A program made the position numbers and the translations under genes. Source: Kalmusia sp. IMI 367209 (Eukaryota > Ascomycota > Dothideomycetes > Pleosporales > Didymosphaeriaceae). From it: a stretch of 64,000 nt of DNA. Under the pieces are notes generated by a model. It worked only from the letters and a program-made list of their open reading frames with translations, ran no database searches and was not told where the DNA came from. Below are positions 21,671 to 33,918 of the stretch, piece by piece. Every line of letters begins with the position of its first letter. Within the stretch, counting starts at the first letter, position 1. Location of the stretch: the NCBI GenBank assembly GCA_027946365.1, contig JAPEUQ010000004.1, positions 1,116,001 to 1,180,000 on the forward strand, given 5' to 3'.

Positions 21671-23712
21671 ATCCACCCTTCACTCTCTCGTCCGCAGCAC
21701 GCATCCTGAAACAAACAGGACGGATTACCGGGTTACTAAACGGACGAGAGGTGGGGCGCGGCGAAGAGGAGATGGCTAAAGCAGGCATTGCAAAAAGAGA
21801 AAAAAAAGTTCCGAATCATTCTGGTGTTGGTGGGAGAAGGAAAGGCAGACTCGACGGCATCGTGACTTGCGGGGAGAAATGAGGATGTTGTTGCTGGGCG
21901 TTGCTAGAACGGGGCCTTGCTGCTGCATCGGGGATTGGATATGTGGGCTAGTGGACGGCCCGCGTGGGATTTCGCAGAAACGTGCCCAGCCCGTGGGCTT
22001 GCGGTAAGGCTTTTTTTATTGCAAGCTCTGTGCGCAAACGCCATGTGGCCCGGGATTCCGATCTGACCCAGCATGGTGTTGGAAGCACGGGGCATGCTCG
22101 CGTGCGAGACCTTGGCTTACACATCTAGTCCGGACTCGGAGTCGGACACTGTGCAAGGCGTATAGCAGGATGGAGCGCCAGTGTGGGGATGGTGGGCATA
22201 GACTTATAGAGGAGGATTCTTTTTCACTTTTTGTTTGTTTGTACACTACGGTAGACTTCTCTTTTACTGCATAGCGAATGGGCCAACACGGCAAACTGGG
22301 CATTTGAAATTTTCTTACATCTTACTCATCGACCGCACCTGCAACCGCTCGATAGATTTTGTTTCATAGACACGTTGGGAATCATACAGTCATACAGCTG
22401 TCTCCATGGACATGGTCATGGACCATCGCCGCATGCATGAAGGGTAGGCGAGGCGATCATGTCTTAGGCTTCTCGCATCAACTTTCAGCCGCCTGGGTCG
22501 GTGCACACATGACCGTTACGGGCCTGAAAACGGTCCCGCGCCCGTGTCCGTGGCCGTGACCGTGTCCTGACTCCCAACGAACAGACGTCAGCATAAGGTT
22601 CGGCGGGCCATCGCAGGCCGACTGCGAGCAAATGCGCCGCATTGTCGCATAAGAGACATACATGGATGCGTCCGTGCATGCACAAAGCTTCTATGCGCTG
22701 ACCACGGCTCGACTTGCTGTCAGGGACGGTGCGGGCCAATCAGCTGCTGGATGATTTAGGTTTGGCGATCAGGTGTGGCTGAAGACGCTCGGCGTTGTCT
22801 GTATGTGGGCCAGAAGCTGAGGATGTTTAGGGAGCCTGCTCGGGCCCGAAAGAGTCATTTTGTGCCGGTGGCAGAGCTTAGCAGACGAGTGCGAAGTTCG
22901 TGCGAGAGGGAATGGGGAGAGTCGAGGTGAGGAGAGGGTTGTATCGAATCGTGGGCTGTGTCTTGGGCTAGGAGGTGACGTGTGGCGATGTGCTGTCTGC
23001 CGTGGTGCTACCGTGGTACCACTCAAAGAATATACTTCACTACTAGGTAGCAGCTTGCAGATAACAAACACCATTGTTGGAACCCATGGTCCGCGTTTCG
23101 GGACCTGAATGGTAGAGCCGCCAGCCATACTACTCTCTCCATCACACAACTTGAACTATTACATGTAGCGCACAGTGTGCAGTGTACCATGGGCTATCAC
23201 ATGGCCTATTCTCGGCTAGCGTCCCTTGGACCGCACAAAGCTGGTCAAGCGGCAAGCCTGCTCGTCGTGTCTGCTGTCCCTCCGCTGAACTCTTGTCTTC
23301 CACACTCACCACGTTCCTATTGTGTGTTATCCACCGCTCGACCGCTATCTCCGCAGCCGCCGGCTTAATAAATCCATGTCTTTGCCACTCTACCTACACT
23401 CACATACTACCGCCTACCGCGACTCCTTACCTCTGCAATAACTAACCTCGATCCCTGCTCTGCCCCCGCAGACGGCGCAGACACTTTGCAACCTACGATT
23501 TTCCGGAAGATTCAACCTTTTGATTGTGTATCCGGGGGGCGACTCGGTGCTCGATACAAATTCCCACGCATCGAGAGCATCCGATTACTTTAGGCCCCCG
23601 CATTCGCGAGCCGGTGTAGCCCGACAGCACGACTGCCTGCAATCGTGTACACGTCCGCCGCCTCATATTTCTTCCGGGCTGCTCGGTTCTGGCCGCCGCA
23701 TATCCACACAGC
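21671..23712. other. Intergenic, about 2 kb, upstream of the IFRD gene
   Basis: No frame here has recognisable domains. A run of GTGG/CGTG-type units around 22530-22565 (encoding His-Gly in one frame) is low complexity. The right part, 23490-23712, is GC-rich and probably the long 5' leader of the IFRD gene. Confidence 0.45.
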
Positions 23713-25212
23713 ATGCACGACCTACGCCGCCAGGCGCTCGAGAGCGGCAAAACCGTGTCGCGCAAGGCCCGCTCGCGCGTAGCCTCGACCACGTCTTCCA
23801 AGGCCAACTCGGCCCTCAACTCCCCCGCACAGTCGCGGGCAAATTCGCGCAATCCCAGCCGGCATGGGTCCGACGACGAAGAATATCTCAGCGACGGCAC
23901 CGCCTGGAGGTAAGTTTGTTGTCGCTTTCTTTTTTTGGGGGCGCGCACGCTCCACCGCCTGTGACATCATGATTCTCGTCTACGATTCAGACGCGACGGG
24001 AGCGCTAACTCCACTCTCTAGCACCAATTCCATCGACGACATCCTCAACAGCGACGATGCCGACATTCCCGCCGATGCCTGGAAACAGGAGCTGCACAAC
24101 CGCGTCGAACAGATCGTCGACCGCAAGCGGAGCAGCACCGAGGGCCGTGCCGATAGCCTGAATGCGTACGCCCACATACTCATGGCGCGGTTCGCCAAAG
24201 ATGACATCGAGAACCGCGTAGGCGAGCTGCTACCGTCGATACTCCGGAGCATAAAGTCTGAGACATCTGAGCGCGAGACTGTTACGGCACTGAGAGGTGA
24301 GTAATCTCATTTGCGTCTGCATGCGGCACAGCTAACGCAGCCTCAGCCCTGAGCGTAACCATTGTCACGCTCGACTCGGACGATATTTACGACTCATCCG
24401 GTGACCTCCTGCGGCGTATGGTTTCCAACTCCGAATCAATACATACCAAGATCAGTGCCATCCATGCGCTGGGCACGGCCGCTTTCTTTGGCGGGACCTC
24501 TGAGGATGAGCTGGAAGACATAATGGCCTTCTTCTTAGACATTGTCGAAACGGACGGCTTGTCCATAGACGCGCATGACGAAGCATCGGTCGTCGTTGCT
24601 GCCTTGGAGGAATGGGGGCTGCTCGCTACAGCCTTGGACGATCTCGAAGAAGCCACCGAGGCAGCCATGGAAGCTTTCGTAGAGCAGCTCGATAGTGCAG
24701 ATGCCGGCGTCCAGATCGCCGCAGGCGAAGACATCGCTCTTCTATACGAAAAGTCGTACACACCGCTCGAAGACGATGAGCAAGTGTCTGGCGATGAAGA
24801 CGAGGACGAGCCGCGAAGCGGCGAGAAGATGGTGAAGCGGTACAACGTTTACCGCCGACAGGACCAGCTCCTGCACACCCTCGACGCGCTCGCCAACGCA
24901 TCCAGCCGGCGCATCTCCAAGAAGGATCGTAAAACGCTCCACTCCAACTTCGCCGACATACGCAATTCGGTCGAGAAGCCCACGCGCGGGCCAAAGTACT
25001 CGACCGCCATAGACCAGGAAACTGGCAGGGTGTACGGCGGCGGCAGGATGAAGGTCAAGATCAACCGGAGCTGCGAAGTCAGGATCGACAAGTGGTGGAA
25101 GCTGCAGCGGCTCAATGCCCTCAGGCGCGTGCTGCAGGCGGGCTTTACCCACCATTTTGACGAGAACGAGGCCGTGAGCAGATGCTTGCCGTTCTCGATG
25201 AGCGAGCGCTGA
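23713..25212 (+). CDS. IFRD (interferon-related developmental regulator) domain protein
   Basis: Three exons, 23713-23909, 24022-24296 and 24347-25212, give 445 aa. The N-terminus is basic and Ser-rich (MHDLRRQALESGKTVSRKAR). The IFRD N-terminal HEAT-like domain runs from about residue 65 (TNSIDDILNSDDADIPAD) through ENRVGELLPSILRSIKSETS, the ALSVTIVTLDSDDIYDSS helix, KISAIHALGTAAFFGGTSED and VQIAAGEDIALLYE. A Glu/Asp-rich loop precedes RQDQLLHTLDALANASSRR and ISKKDRKTLHSNFADIRNSV, the conserved C-terminal IFRD segment, then CEVRIDKWWKLQRLNALRRV. Animal IFRD1/2 are transcriptional co-regulators and IFRD2 binds idle ribosomes; the fungal role is not established. Length and domain order are complete. 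Confidence 0.93.
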
Positions 25213-25689
25213 GATGCTCATTGCGTACCTTGTGATGTTTGTCATCGGGGCGTGCCACCTCGGGATACGCAGTGCAAACACAAAACACCTGGTCATTATT
25301 ACTTTGCTGCATTGGCGTCTGGTTCATAATTTCTCCTACTATGTTTTAGTCCTTCGTTTAGGCCATGATAGCATTCTATACCCGGCATATTTTAGCATTA
25401 TTGGGGGGATGGGGGGTTACACTGGTAGACATGGGCTGGCTTGGTGGTCTGTTTGATGCATTTGAGTCTTTTGCGTACGTAGACATAGAAATCTTGTGTC
25501 CTGCTGTCTTTCACTGTGCTAGAATTATGTGATTCGTACCAGTATCTAAGGTACTGATGTGTCATACGTTTTTTTGGTCGTTCATCATGAGGTATCATAT
25601 TGATGCATCATGCCGACTTCGTTGGAAAACGGTTATACAGCCTTCCCCGCCGACTTCAATACCATCATCTCGCTCGCAAGGCCCACCTC
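25213..25689. other. Convergent 3' region
   Basis: Tail-to-tail spacer between the IFRD gene and the cyclophilin gene, T-rich in places. No coding signal. Confidence 0.5.
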
Positions 25690-27266
25690 CTAGAAGTTGA
25701 AGGCATTCTTGTACGCCTTCTTCTCCTTCTCCTTGCGCTCCTTGACCCTCTTCCGTACGCCCTCCAACTCCTTGGTGATGGCCGCATCGCCAGGGGCATA
25801 CTTTGCCGCCGTCTCCAAATCCTTGACTGCGTCCTCCTCGTTCTTGCGCGCCACTCTGGCCTGCCCCCGCCGGAAATACGCCTTCGCCATGTCCTTCTCA
25901 CTGATGCCTTCGATCTCCAGAGCCTTCCCTGCGCTCTCCACCGCCTCGGCAGACTGCCCCACCTTATTCTGCAGCAGCGCAGAGTTCAAGTACAAGCTTA
26001 TCTTGAGGGCGTTGAGCTGGGGGCCGAGCTCAGCAGGGTCGGAGTCGAGCGGGGTGGGGTACTCGTGGAGGTAGCGCAGGCCCTTTTGGTATTTTGCGAT
26101 GCCGAGCTGGAGCGCGCCTGCCTTGAAGGCCTTGTTGCCGAGGTCTTTGAGCGCGGTGGCGATGGAGAGGATCTCGGAGCCTTGCCATTCTTCGCTGGCG
26201 GGTTTCTGGTCTTCGGGGTAGTCTTCGTAGGGGTCGCCGGTGGTATCGGGTGCCTTTTCAGTGGCTTTGGCGTAGTCGTCGCCTGTGAGTTCGCCGCAGT
26301 CTGTAGATGAAGATTAGAAGGTGGGAGAGGGGAGGAGACGAAAGGAACGTACCGATGATGGTGGCGTCGTGCCAGGGCTTGTCGCCGCTCTGTGTCTTGA
26401 GGTTTTCGATGTGGCGGACGATGCTCTTGCCGTTGATGACCTCACCGAAGACGACATGCTTCTTGTCGAGATGCGGAGTCGGAACTGTCGTGACGAAGAA
26501 CTGAGAGCCGTTGGTGCCTACCGCACAATTAGTATCCCGTATAAAGATTCCATCGTCCCCGAAGAGCAAATAGACTCGAGATCTAGAGGTCCAGCTCTTC
26601 TGCATGCTGCTACCCCCGAAGCCCTACTCTTCTTTTCCATTGATCCAAATTTGCTTGCTCTCCCCAGAAAAAGATATTCACGTACCTGGCCCCGCATTCG
26701 CCATACTCAGCAAGAACGGCTTATCATGAATCTTTTCAAAGTTCTCATCCTCAAACTTCTCGCCGTATATGCTCTCACCGCCGGTGCCATTGCCCATTGT
26801 GAAGTCTCCACCCTGGATCATAAACGACTTGATGACCCGGTGAAAGCTCGAGCCCTTGTAGTGCAGCGGTTTCCCCGATGCGCCCACGCCCTTCTCGCCG
26901 GTGCAGAGGGCACGGAAGTTCTCGGCCGTCTTGGGTACGACTGCGTAGGAGGATCAGCATCGTGTGTGTATGTGTGTGCGCGGACGAGCATGTTTTCGCG
27001 GGTAAGGGGGAAAGCTAAGAGGCGGTAAATCGGGGACACAACGTACTGTCATTGTACTGTGGTGTTCGTTAGTCTTTCAGTTCTGGCCTCGGCGTGTGTG
27101 CTTCGGTCGTTCTACTCACCAGCTCGAAGGCGACTCTGCCCTTGTTCACGCCTCCAACGGCAATGTCGAAGAAGACTCTCGGCCTCTCTGTCCAGAATCA
27201 GCATCGTTCAATCCTCAACTTTGCTGCATGTAGCTCCGACTCAAGCTTACTGTTGACTTCTGCCAT
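25690..27266 (-). CDS. CPR6: Cyclophilin-40 type peptidyl-prolyl isomerase with TPR domain
   Basis: Hsp90 co-chaperone: an N-terminal PPIase and C-terminal TPRs. Six exons, 27266-27251, 27187-27120, 27056-27047, 26940-26686, 26517-26353 and 26300-25690, give 374 aa (yeast Cpr6 is 371). Exon 3 is only 10 nt (TACAATGACA). The PPIase domain has [24 protein letters not shown], the catalytic [34 protein letters not shown] and [12 protein letters not shown]. The His before LDKKH replaces the cyclosporin-binding Trp of CypA, a Cyp40 hallmark. The TPR part covers [40 protein letters not shown] and [20 protein letters not shown], followed by a Lys-rich end that may bind calmodulin, as in mammalian Cyp40. 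It converges with the IFRD gene. Confidence 0.96.
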
Positions 27267-28377
27267 GTTTGCGAGTGATGTAGCTTATAGTAGGCCAGTC
27301 AAAGGTGAAGATCGACCTGGGGAGGGACCGGTCAAATAGAGTCGAGAGGCAGTTAAATAGTCAGAGAGCAATTGAAGCTCGGGGGTTAGTGTGCGACGCG
27401 TGAGGCTGAAGTAAAAGCTGCAGGAGCTGCCAGAAGTTTCTATAGCTACTGCACCACCCCGCGTCTGTGCGCTCAGGCACCCCGCAGCTCCCTCTCACAA
27501 AGGCTGAGCAACGGTGCCAAGCTCAAGCAGCATGCGCATCCACATCCTCTATAGTCGAAGCAAAGCTCTGGACTCGATCGAGCACCAATAACAAGTAATT
27601 GTAAAAGCCAGTCGTGATTGACAGCCCATCCCTCCTAGTGAGGGGCATTGCTGGGCAGACGCTCAGGGCCGTGCCTTGAGCAGACGTGTAGAATGTAATG
27701 GCACAACAAGGCAGTTCACTATGGTTTAGATGTCCTGGGGATGCAGCTAATTTGTAGTATGTAATTCCACTAAACATTGTCGTTTTACGCAAAATCACAG
27801 ACAGGTAGGTACAGCGAGGACGTCCTCCCACCGCATCTCCACCCATACATCATAATCAACATCATCATCATCTAGCTCTGGTCGTTATCCAAATCAATCA
27901 GCCACCAACCCCCTCGCGTAGAAAGCAGAGTCTGAACATAAACGCTGAACCGCTCAAGAACGCCGCCCCATGTGAAGTGAAGCCAAGCTTTTGACTGCGA
28001 TGGACTATTGGTATCCAACATAGAGTGCTCGCTTGACAAGACAGATTCTTGAAATATATGCAAATGATGGCGCGAAATAAAAGATTCGGAAGAGAGCGCG
28101 TCTCTGTGCTGTCGATGATGATAGTGTAAATGCGAAGCGAAAGGCGCGATGCAATGCAGCGTGGGCTCGTACGTGTCGAATGTGCCACTGGTATGACACT
28201 CTTAGAGATCGAGGCTCCTGTTTCGTAAACCCCCTTGTATCCAAAGCTTTTCTCCAATCTCTGGGCCAATGTTCTCTATAACTCGCTCGCGCTTTTTCGT
28301 CTCTTGATTTCGTTCTGATTGAGAGACTTCACCCTGTCTCCTTTCGAAGTATACCGCCCGGTGAACCAACCATCTAG
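27267..28377. other. Intergenic, about 1.1 kb
   Basis: Holds the cyclophilin promoter on its left and the 3' UTR of the RasGAP gene on its right. A minus frame at 27898-28269 directly downstream of the RasGAP stop has no motif. No repeats were seen. Confidence 0.45.
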
Positions 28378-31300
28378 TCAGAAGTCTGCAGCGTCCGCGC
28401 CTGCTCTGCCTCGCAAGCTGCCGTGACTGGCATATTCACCTAACGCGCTACCTCCGCCACGTCCAGCACCCTCGTTCCGATCCGCGCTTCTATCTCTGTC
28501 GCGATCCTTGTCTTTGACTTTCTCTTTATCTTTACGTTTACGCTGGAACGGCAAAACCCCCCTAAAGCTGCGGTCTTTCTTCTCTTTCCCTATTGTGTCT
28601 TTTGAGAATGCTGGAAGTGCTGTTGTATACTCTTCCTCTATTATGCTACCCGCATCTGACCCTTCTAGACTATGCCCTCCGGCACTACGAGGAGGACGCG
28701 AGAACGCGCCAGATCCGGCTAGAGCAGACGTATTGATCTGAGTATTTGGGTTGGCATAGGTGAAAGAACCAGCTGACGCGGAGGGATGCGTGCGGGTTTG
28801 CGGATACGACGGAGGTGGCGCCATGTGCAGACCGTCGCTTGATCCCGGTGGCGTCTCCTCAGCGGCTGAAGCTGAAGCTGACGCGTTGGTAGATGCTGAT
28901 TGAGAAACTGAATCATTTAGTGAGGGCGCATAGCCAGCGTTCCGCGGAACCTTTGTACTGAACGGATTGTTGACTGTGTTCGACGTAATACTCGTTACAG
29001 AGCTCGCAGAAGCCGAGATGCTTGGATGTTGCTGATGACGCGTCCTCGGAACTCTTACTGGCTTCATGGTTACTGGCGTACTAGTCGAAGATGACGACGT
29101 CTGTTCATCCCCAGTGCCGGGTGATGTGGGCAAACTCTCTCTGCCGTCTTCTTTGATAGTTACTCTGTTCTTCGTTGCGGCGCCCCTGCCTGAATCAAAG
29201 CTTGCAGAGCCTTGTAGCTGCTCCACTAGCTCTTCCCACTTGACGCTCAATGAAGAAGACGGTCGTTCAGCGCGTTCAGCCCGGTTCAGGCATTCCGAAG
29301 TGCGCTCCTTAAGAGCCACGCATATTTGGTGGAATCGTAGCAGATCACCGTCCGTCTTTTCAATATTCGGTGCGGTGCTCCTCGTGTTCTCAAGCCAAAG
29401 ATCCACTAGCGCAGCAAAATTACGCGCATGATCGACGAGATATGGTAGCGACGGAAACCCTTCCCGGGATGTTGGGGGAAGGCGTTGAAGAATAGCGAGC
29501 GGCGTGCTGTAAGACGGAGGAATAGGAGGCGCCGGCGACGTCATGGAAGAAATTGAGCAGATATTATCTAGATATGTCTTGAACTCCTGACGATGAGAAG
29601 TTAAGAAGGAATTCATAGGCTCCATCCAAGCCTCTTTCGTGCCGAACGAAGTCATGTTCGCCAGACCTTGGAGGGACTTTGCGATGAGGGTTAAAGCTCT
29701 TCTAGCTCGTGGCCTAGGATGTTCTGAACGACTGTTGTTAGCCTTCTATAAAGCACGCCACTACAACAGGTAACAAGCATACCTTTCAATAGGCCGAAGA
29801 GCTTCGGGTTGAGAACGGCAGGTACGAAGAATCGTAGAAACAAGAATCCGGATACGCTACTGTATTTCACGGTCCTTAAAAAGTCTCCGAAACGGTCTTC
29901 AGCACAAGCTCGAATGTGTCGAAAGATAAGTCTTAGTTCTTGTGGGCATCGAGAGACTGAATTGTAGATCGCTCGCCACAAGTCTTCAGTGAGATTGATT
30001 AATCGTCGCCAATTCCTGTCCAACTCATGCTGAGAGGAGACCTTATTGGGGTCCACCTCGCACTCTGGGTCTTTCTCATTGATTTCCCTTAGCTTGTCAC
30101 TCAAGGTCTCTTCCAGGTACTCTTTGCCAAGGCGTTTCATATGAAAATCGAGGGATTTGGTCAACAGCGTATTTCCCCGGAACAGCAGATTGGCTTCCAA
30201 CTTGGCGTTATTGTTCATGTCTCTGACGAACAACTCTCGGTCACTGGACGACCCAAAATGCGTGTCACCCGATTCACTCGAGCCGAGTCTTTTGCTGAAG
30301 CGAAGGCGCGTCGCTGGCGACTCTTTGAGGGTACCATCAATCTCTTCCTCCACCAAGGCCATGATCCAATCACCGGCCTGGCCAGACACCTGAAATATGT
30401 TCAAAAGGTACTCGGACAGTCTTTTAAGCTCGTTAGGAATCATCTGCGCGAGCTGTAGCGTGAGACCATTCGAGAAGCGATGCAAAAGTTCCGACATGGG
30501 TTGGTAATCGCGAGCCATGAGAATCACGCACTCTTCTGTGCTGACTTTGACAAGTACTTCACCCACACTATTCCCATACATATTGACAAGCGGCCACCAT
30601 TTCTCCATTTCTTGATTGGGACCAAGATCGTCAAGGTATATGTCGGTCTTCCCGCATGTTTGGTCAAACGATATGCCTGTAAACCCACCAGCTTCGGTGG
30701 CGAAGGTATCGGAATTCGCCGCTATTTCATGAGCGTGCTTGTCACCACGAGAATTACCAGAAGGCCGCTTCTTCAGTAGCAACGAGGCTGTTGACAGCAC
30801 GGCAGGAAGATCGAGAAACTCGAATTCCTCTCGCCAAAACGGTGTGTTGCCTTCCATCTTTGCCATGGTGCGCGCTCTAGTCTCTCCGTCCAGCAGAACC
30901 TCGACATAGTATCCTCCAGTAGTTGCGGCGGTCGAAGACCCTGGCCTGTGAGATGTGTGCACGTTTTCGGCCACCTTCGGGCTGATAGGTGGCATCAATC
31001 TCGCTTCAATGACGCGCACAAACAAGGACCTCTCCATGCGGAACATATCTTGCGTCCCGAAAGACGGCGACAAGGCGCCCTCTTCGTTCATAGTGGCCTG
31101 CTTTGGTCCATAGAGCTGGGGAATGGTGAAGGCGCGTAAGAGCACTATCCACACTTCGTACAAAACGCGGGATTCCAGCGATAAGAAAATAGGTCGTAAC
31201 AAGGACAGTGACGTTGCTGTTGACGTGTACTGTGGGTAAATAGCGATGCAAAACTCGTTGTCTAGAACGGATGGGTCCAAACGCTGAACAGCGCAACGCG

Positions 31301-32579
31301 AAAGCTGAGATAGTTGCACGACTGACACTAGTGTGACGTCGGTATCAGAATACAGCTTGAGTTCGCCGTTTTCCCTGAGCGTGCAAGACACTCTTCGCCA
31401 ACGTCGCGACCCATGACTCTGGATACGGTATGCTTGTGGGCGCGAGTGTCCGGACTTTGGCGTGCCTGTGTTGCTGTACGTGACACTAGTGTCCCAGTAG
31501 ATCATCTTGCCGACTTTGATGATTGGCGCCTCCTTGAGTAGTGACACCTCCGAGTGTCGCCTGCTGTCGGTCAAGCGTCGTTCGGCTACCAAGGGCGTCT
31601 GAGGTTTGGCCATTTTGTTGTGGATGCCCTTTGGACGGATGGGTTGCCAACAGAGCAGCGCTGCGAACCAGGAGTCGAATTCCTCCTGTGTGGGTGGACG
31701 CAGGTACACTTCCAGCTTTGAGTTGTGTCCAATGACATGGATATAGGCGGTGTAGGCTTCGGCGTCGTATGCGCTCTTCACGCGGCAGCCCCGCAGATCC
31801 GGTATCAGGGTCCGGTGGTAAGAGTTGTCGCTCTTGGGTTCGTACACCAGGCTCCCGGCTTCCTCGTTGATGTAGCAGTACGAGAGCGACCAGGGACTTG
31901 ACTCGCCCCTTCGAAAGGCCAGCATGCCCTGCATCTTCCCGCACGTCGCGCGCATCAACTTGAGGATCTTTCTAGCTTCCGAGGCGGGCACTGGCGACAC
32001 CCATGAGTCTGGCTGCGCATTGGGAGAGAGCGCGGCAGAGACGGGCGACTCTGTCCTGGCGGGCTGCTTGAGAAGGCGGTTGCGACTGTTGGAGCTCGTC
32101 GTCCGCGGGGGCGGCTGGGTGGTTGGCGAGATGGTGGAGGGATGGCCGATGGACGTTACGACCGACTCCTCGAGGCTCTGGAAGTTGTTGGAGGTGGTGC
32201 TGTGGACCGAGCCAATACGATGGCGGCTGGCCACAAAGAGATTCGGCGGTGATTTGTCTCGCGTGGAGCGCTCTTCCAGGGTCCGCGTGCGAGGCCGTGT
32301 CTGCGAGTCTTTGGCGCTGCGTAGAGCGTAGTCGTTCTCGGGCGCATTGCCACGAGTGACGAGGTTGCGCGGCGGATTGCTGGTGCGGGAGGTGATGCTG
32401 TTGGAGCGCGGCGAGACGGGCGGGGAATGATAAGCGGTGGACGCAATTGCCTCCTCAGGAATTGACTCGGGCGTCACGGCGCGGATGGTATAGGTGCCGC
32501 GCTCGTCCCGCTGGCGGTCGGCAGGCTCTGGTGCGTCTGGCTCTCGCCGGCTGCGTCTGCTCTGTCTGGACGACTCCAT
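28378..32579 (-). CDS. PH-C2-RasGAP domain GTPase-activating protein (Bud2/Gap-like)
   Basis: Stimulates GTP hydrolysis by a Ras-family GTPase at membranes. Two exons, 32579-29783 and 29723-28378, join phase 1 to 1380 aa. Residues 1-~210 are Ser/Arg/Pro-rich. A PH-like domain follows (GKMQGMLAFRRGESSPWSLS to FDSWFAALLCWQP), a second PH-like stretch (GSRRWRRVSCTLRENGELKL), and a C2 domain (SLFVRVIEARLMPPISP, GYYVEVLLDGETRARTMAK, TPFWREEFEFLDLP). The RasGAP domain has the arginine-finger loop LLFRGNTLLTKSLDFHMKRL and the FLR motif GFLFLRFFVPAVLNPKLFGL; the intron falls just after it. The C-terminal ~330 residues are a disordered Ser-rich tail ending in a Lys/Asp/Arg-rich segment. C2 plus RasGAP resembles yeast Bud2, which acts on Rsr1; which GTPase is the partner is inference. 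The start is MESSRQSRRSRRE; an ATG at 32627 is an alternative. Confidence 0.93.
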
Positions 32580-33918
32580 GGCGGGTGGGCAGTCGGCGCA
32601 ACGCTTTTGTAGGTGAAGAGACCGCAAAGAAGCACCTTGGGGCCCTACACAAAGCAGCCTGCGAGTGCCGTCAGAGCAACCACCCGAGTGTCCGACTGTC
32701 CTACTTGTCCTGCTTGTCCTGCTTATCCTGCTGTCCTACTGACGGCGCGCAGGCAACCCCAGCGTTCTGCTCGCGGCGAGTAGCCGTCGCCGTGTCCTAT
32801 AGCAGCGGCGGCCTACGTTGCGCTGGCATTGACAGGTGACGGAGCGCGCAGCAGGTACCCGGCCGGTTGTCACCGGAGAAGGGCAGGGCGGCGTGCGATG
32901 GAAGACGGGAGCGGTGTTCCAGTTCGCGTGGCGCATCGCATGCTTCGAAGATGGGTGGGCGGTGGGCGAGACCGCGGGCGGAAGCGGAGCGGAGGCGTCG
33001 TCAGATCGTCAGAACAGCCCAACAGCAGCCTGAGGCATGACCAAGGCGGCGGCGGGGGGTTGTCTTGCGAGCGATGGACGGGTGCGGTGGTGTTAAGATG
33101 CTTTCTCGCAAGCCGTGGACTGGCGTGCACGACGCCAAAGTGCCCCCCAGGATGCAGCACTTGGCAGCCCAGTTCGCCTGCACGCTGCTAGGAAAATTGA
33201 AGCTAGCGGGCCAGGGTGTCACGACGACTTCGCCTGTGCAGCTTACGCTGCGTTTCGCGGAGACTGGCCCAGCGCGGGACGCCTACTGCTGCTACCCTCG
33301 CACACACACACACACACACATATACGCACACGATCCTGTCTGTTCCCCCTGACGAACCCGGTCTACCGTCGCCGTACCTGAGCAACGAACGGCGGGAGCC
33401 CGCGGACGACGAGCCAGCACACCCTCTTTCCCTTGGCCGTGGGCATCTCGAGCCGAGGCTCTGGCGAACCACGCTTGCAGCCGCCATTTCCATGCTCCAG
33501 CCCGCCGCCGTCCGCAGCCATCTCACGCCCACGCCCAATGCAAGGGACGGCTGCCAGGTGTTGAGAAAATTCCATGATTGACAGTAGTAGAACCGCTATC
33601 CAACCAGTGGCCCTCAAAACCCTCACCGCAGCTGTGCAACCCCTCTCAGCCAGTCGATGCCACACTCACTGTACAATTCACTCCCCCTCCCAACCCTGGG
33701 CAGGACCCCCAGAAATTACAAGTAGATTAGATTCCAGCTGAAAAACACCGTGGATATCGCAACTAACCATCCCTTGCCCGTCTCAATGAACGCTCCACTA
33801 GAAAGTCACCGTCTCATCAAATTGCCAAAAAAAAAGCCTGTTCTCTTGCACTCGGCCACGCCGGGAAGCTCAGCAAAGATTCGTCCCAACGCGCCGATCT
33901 GCTCGCGTGGACATGCTC
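32580..33918. other. Intergenic, about 1.3 kb, GC-rich
   Basis: Upstream of the RasGAP gene. A short tandem of TGTCCTAC/TTGTCCTGC units occurs at about 32694-32735, and a (CA)10 microsatellite at 33301-33320. Long frames exist on both strands because stop codons are rare in GC-rich DNA, but none has domain character. The part around 33600-33900 is the 3' flank of the next gene. Confidence 0.45.
33301..33320. repeat. (CA)10 microsatellite
   Basis: Ten perfect CA units followed by an imperfect tail (TATACGCACACG). It lies in intergenic DNA upstream of the RasGAP gene and is a likely length-polymorphic marker. Confidence 0.9.

Noticed and set aside
24742..25296. 184-codon minus-strand frame
   Set aside because: Antisense of the IFRD last exon, which has clear family motifs.
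25600..27028. Two plus-strand frames of about 235 codons each
   Set aside because: They are antisense shadows of cyclophilin-40 exons and introns, Leu/Val-rich without motifs.
27898..28269. 123-codon minus frame downstream of the RasGAP stop
   Set aside because: Most likely 3' UTR; no motif and no splice join to RasGAP.
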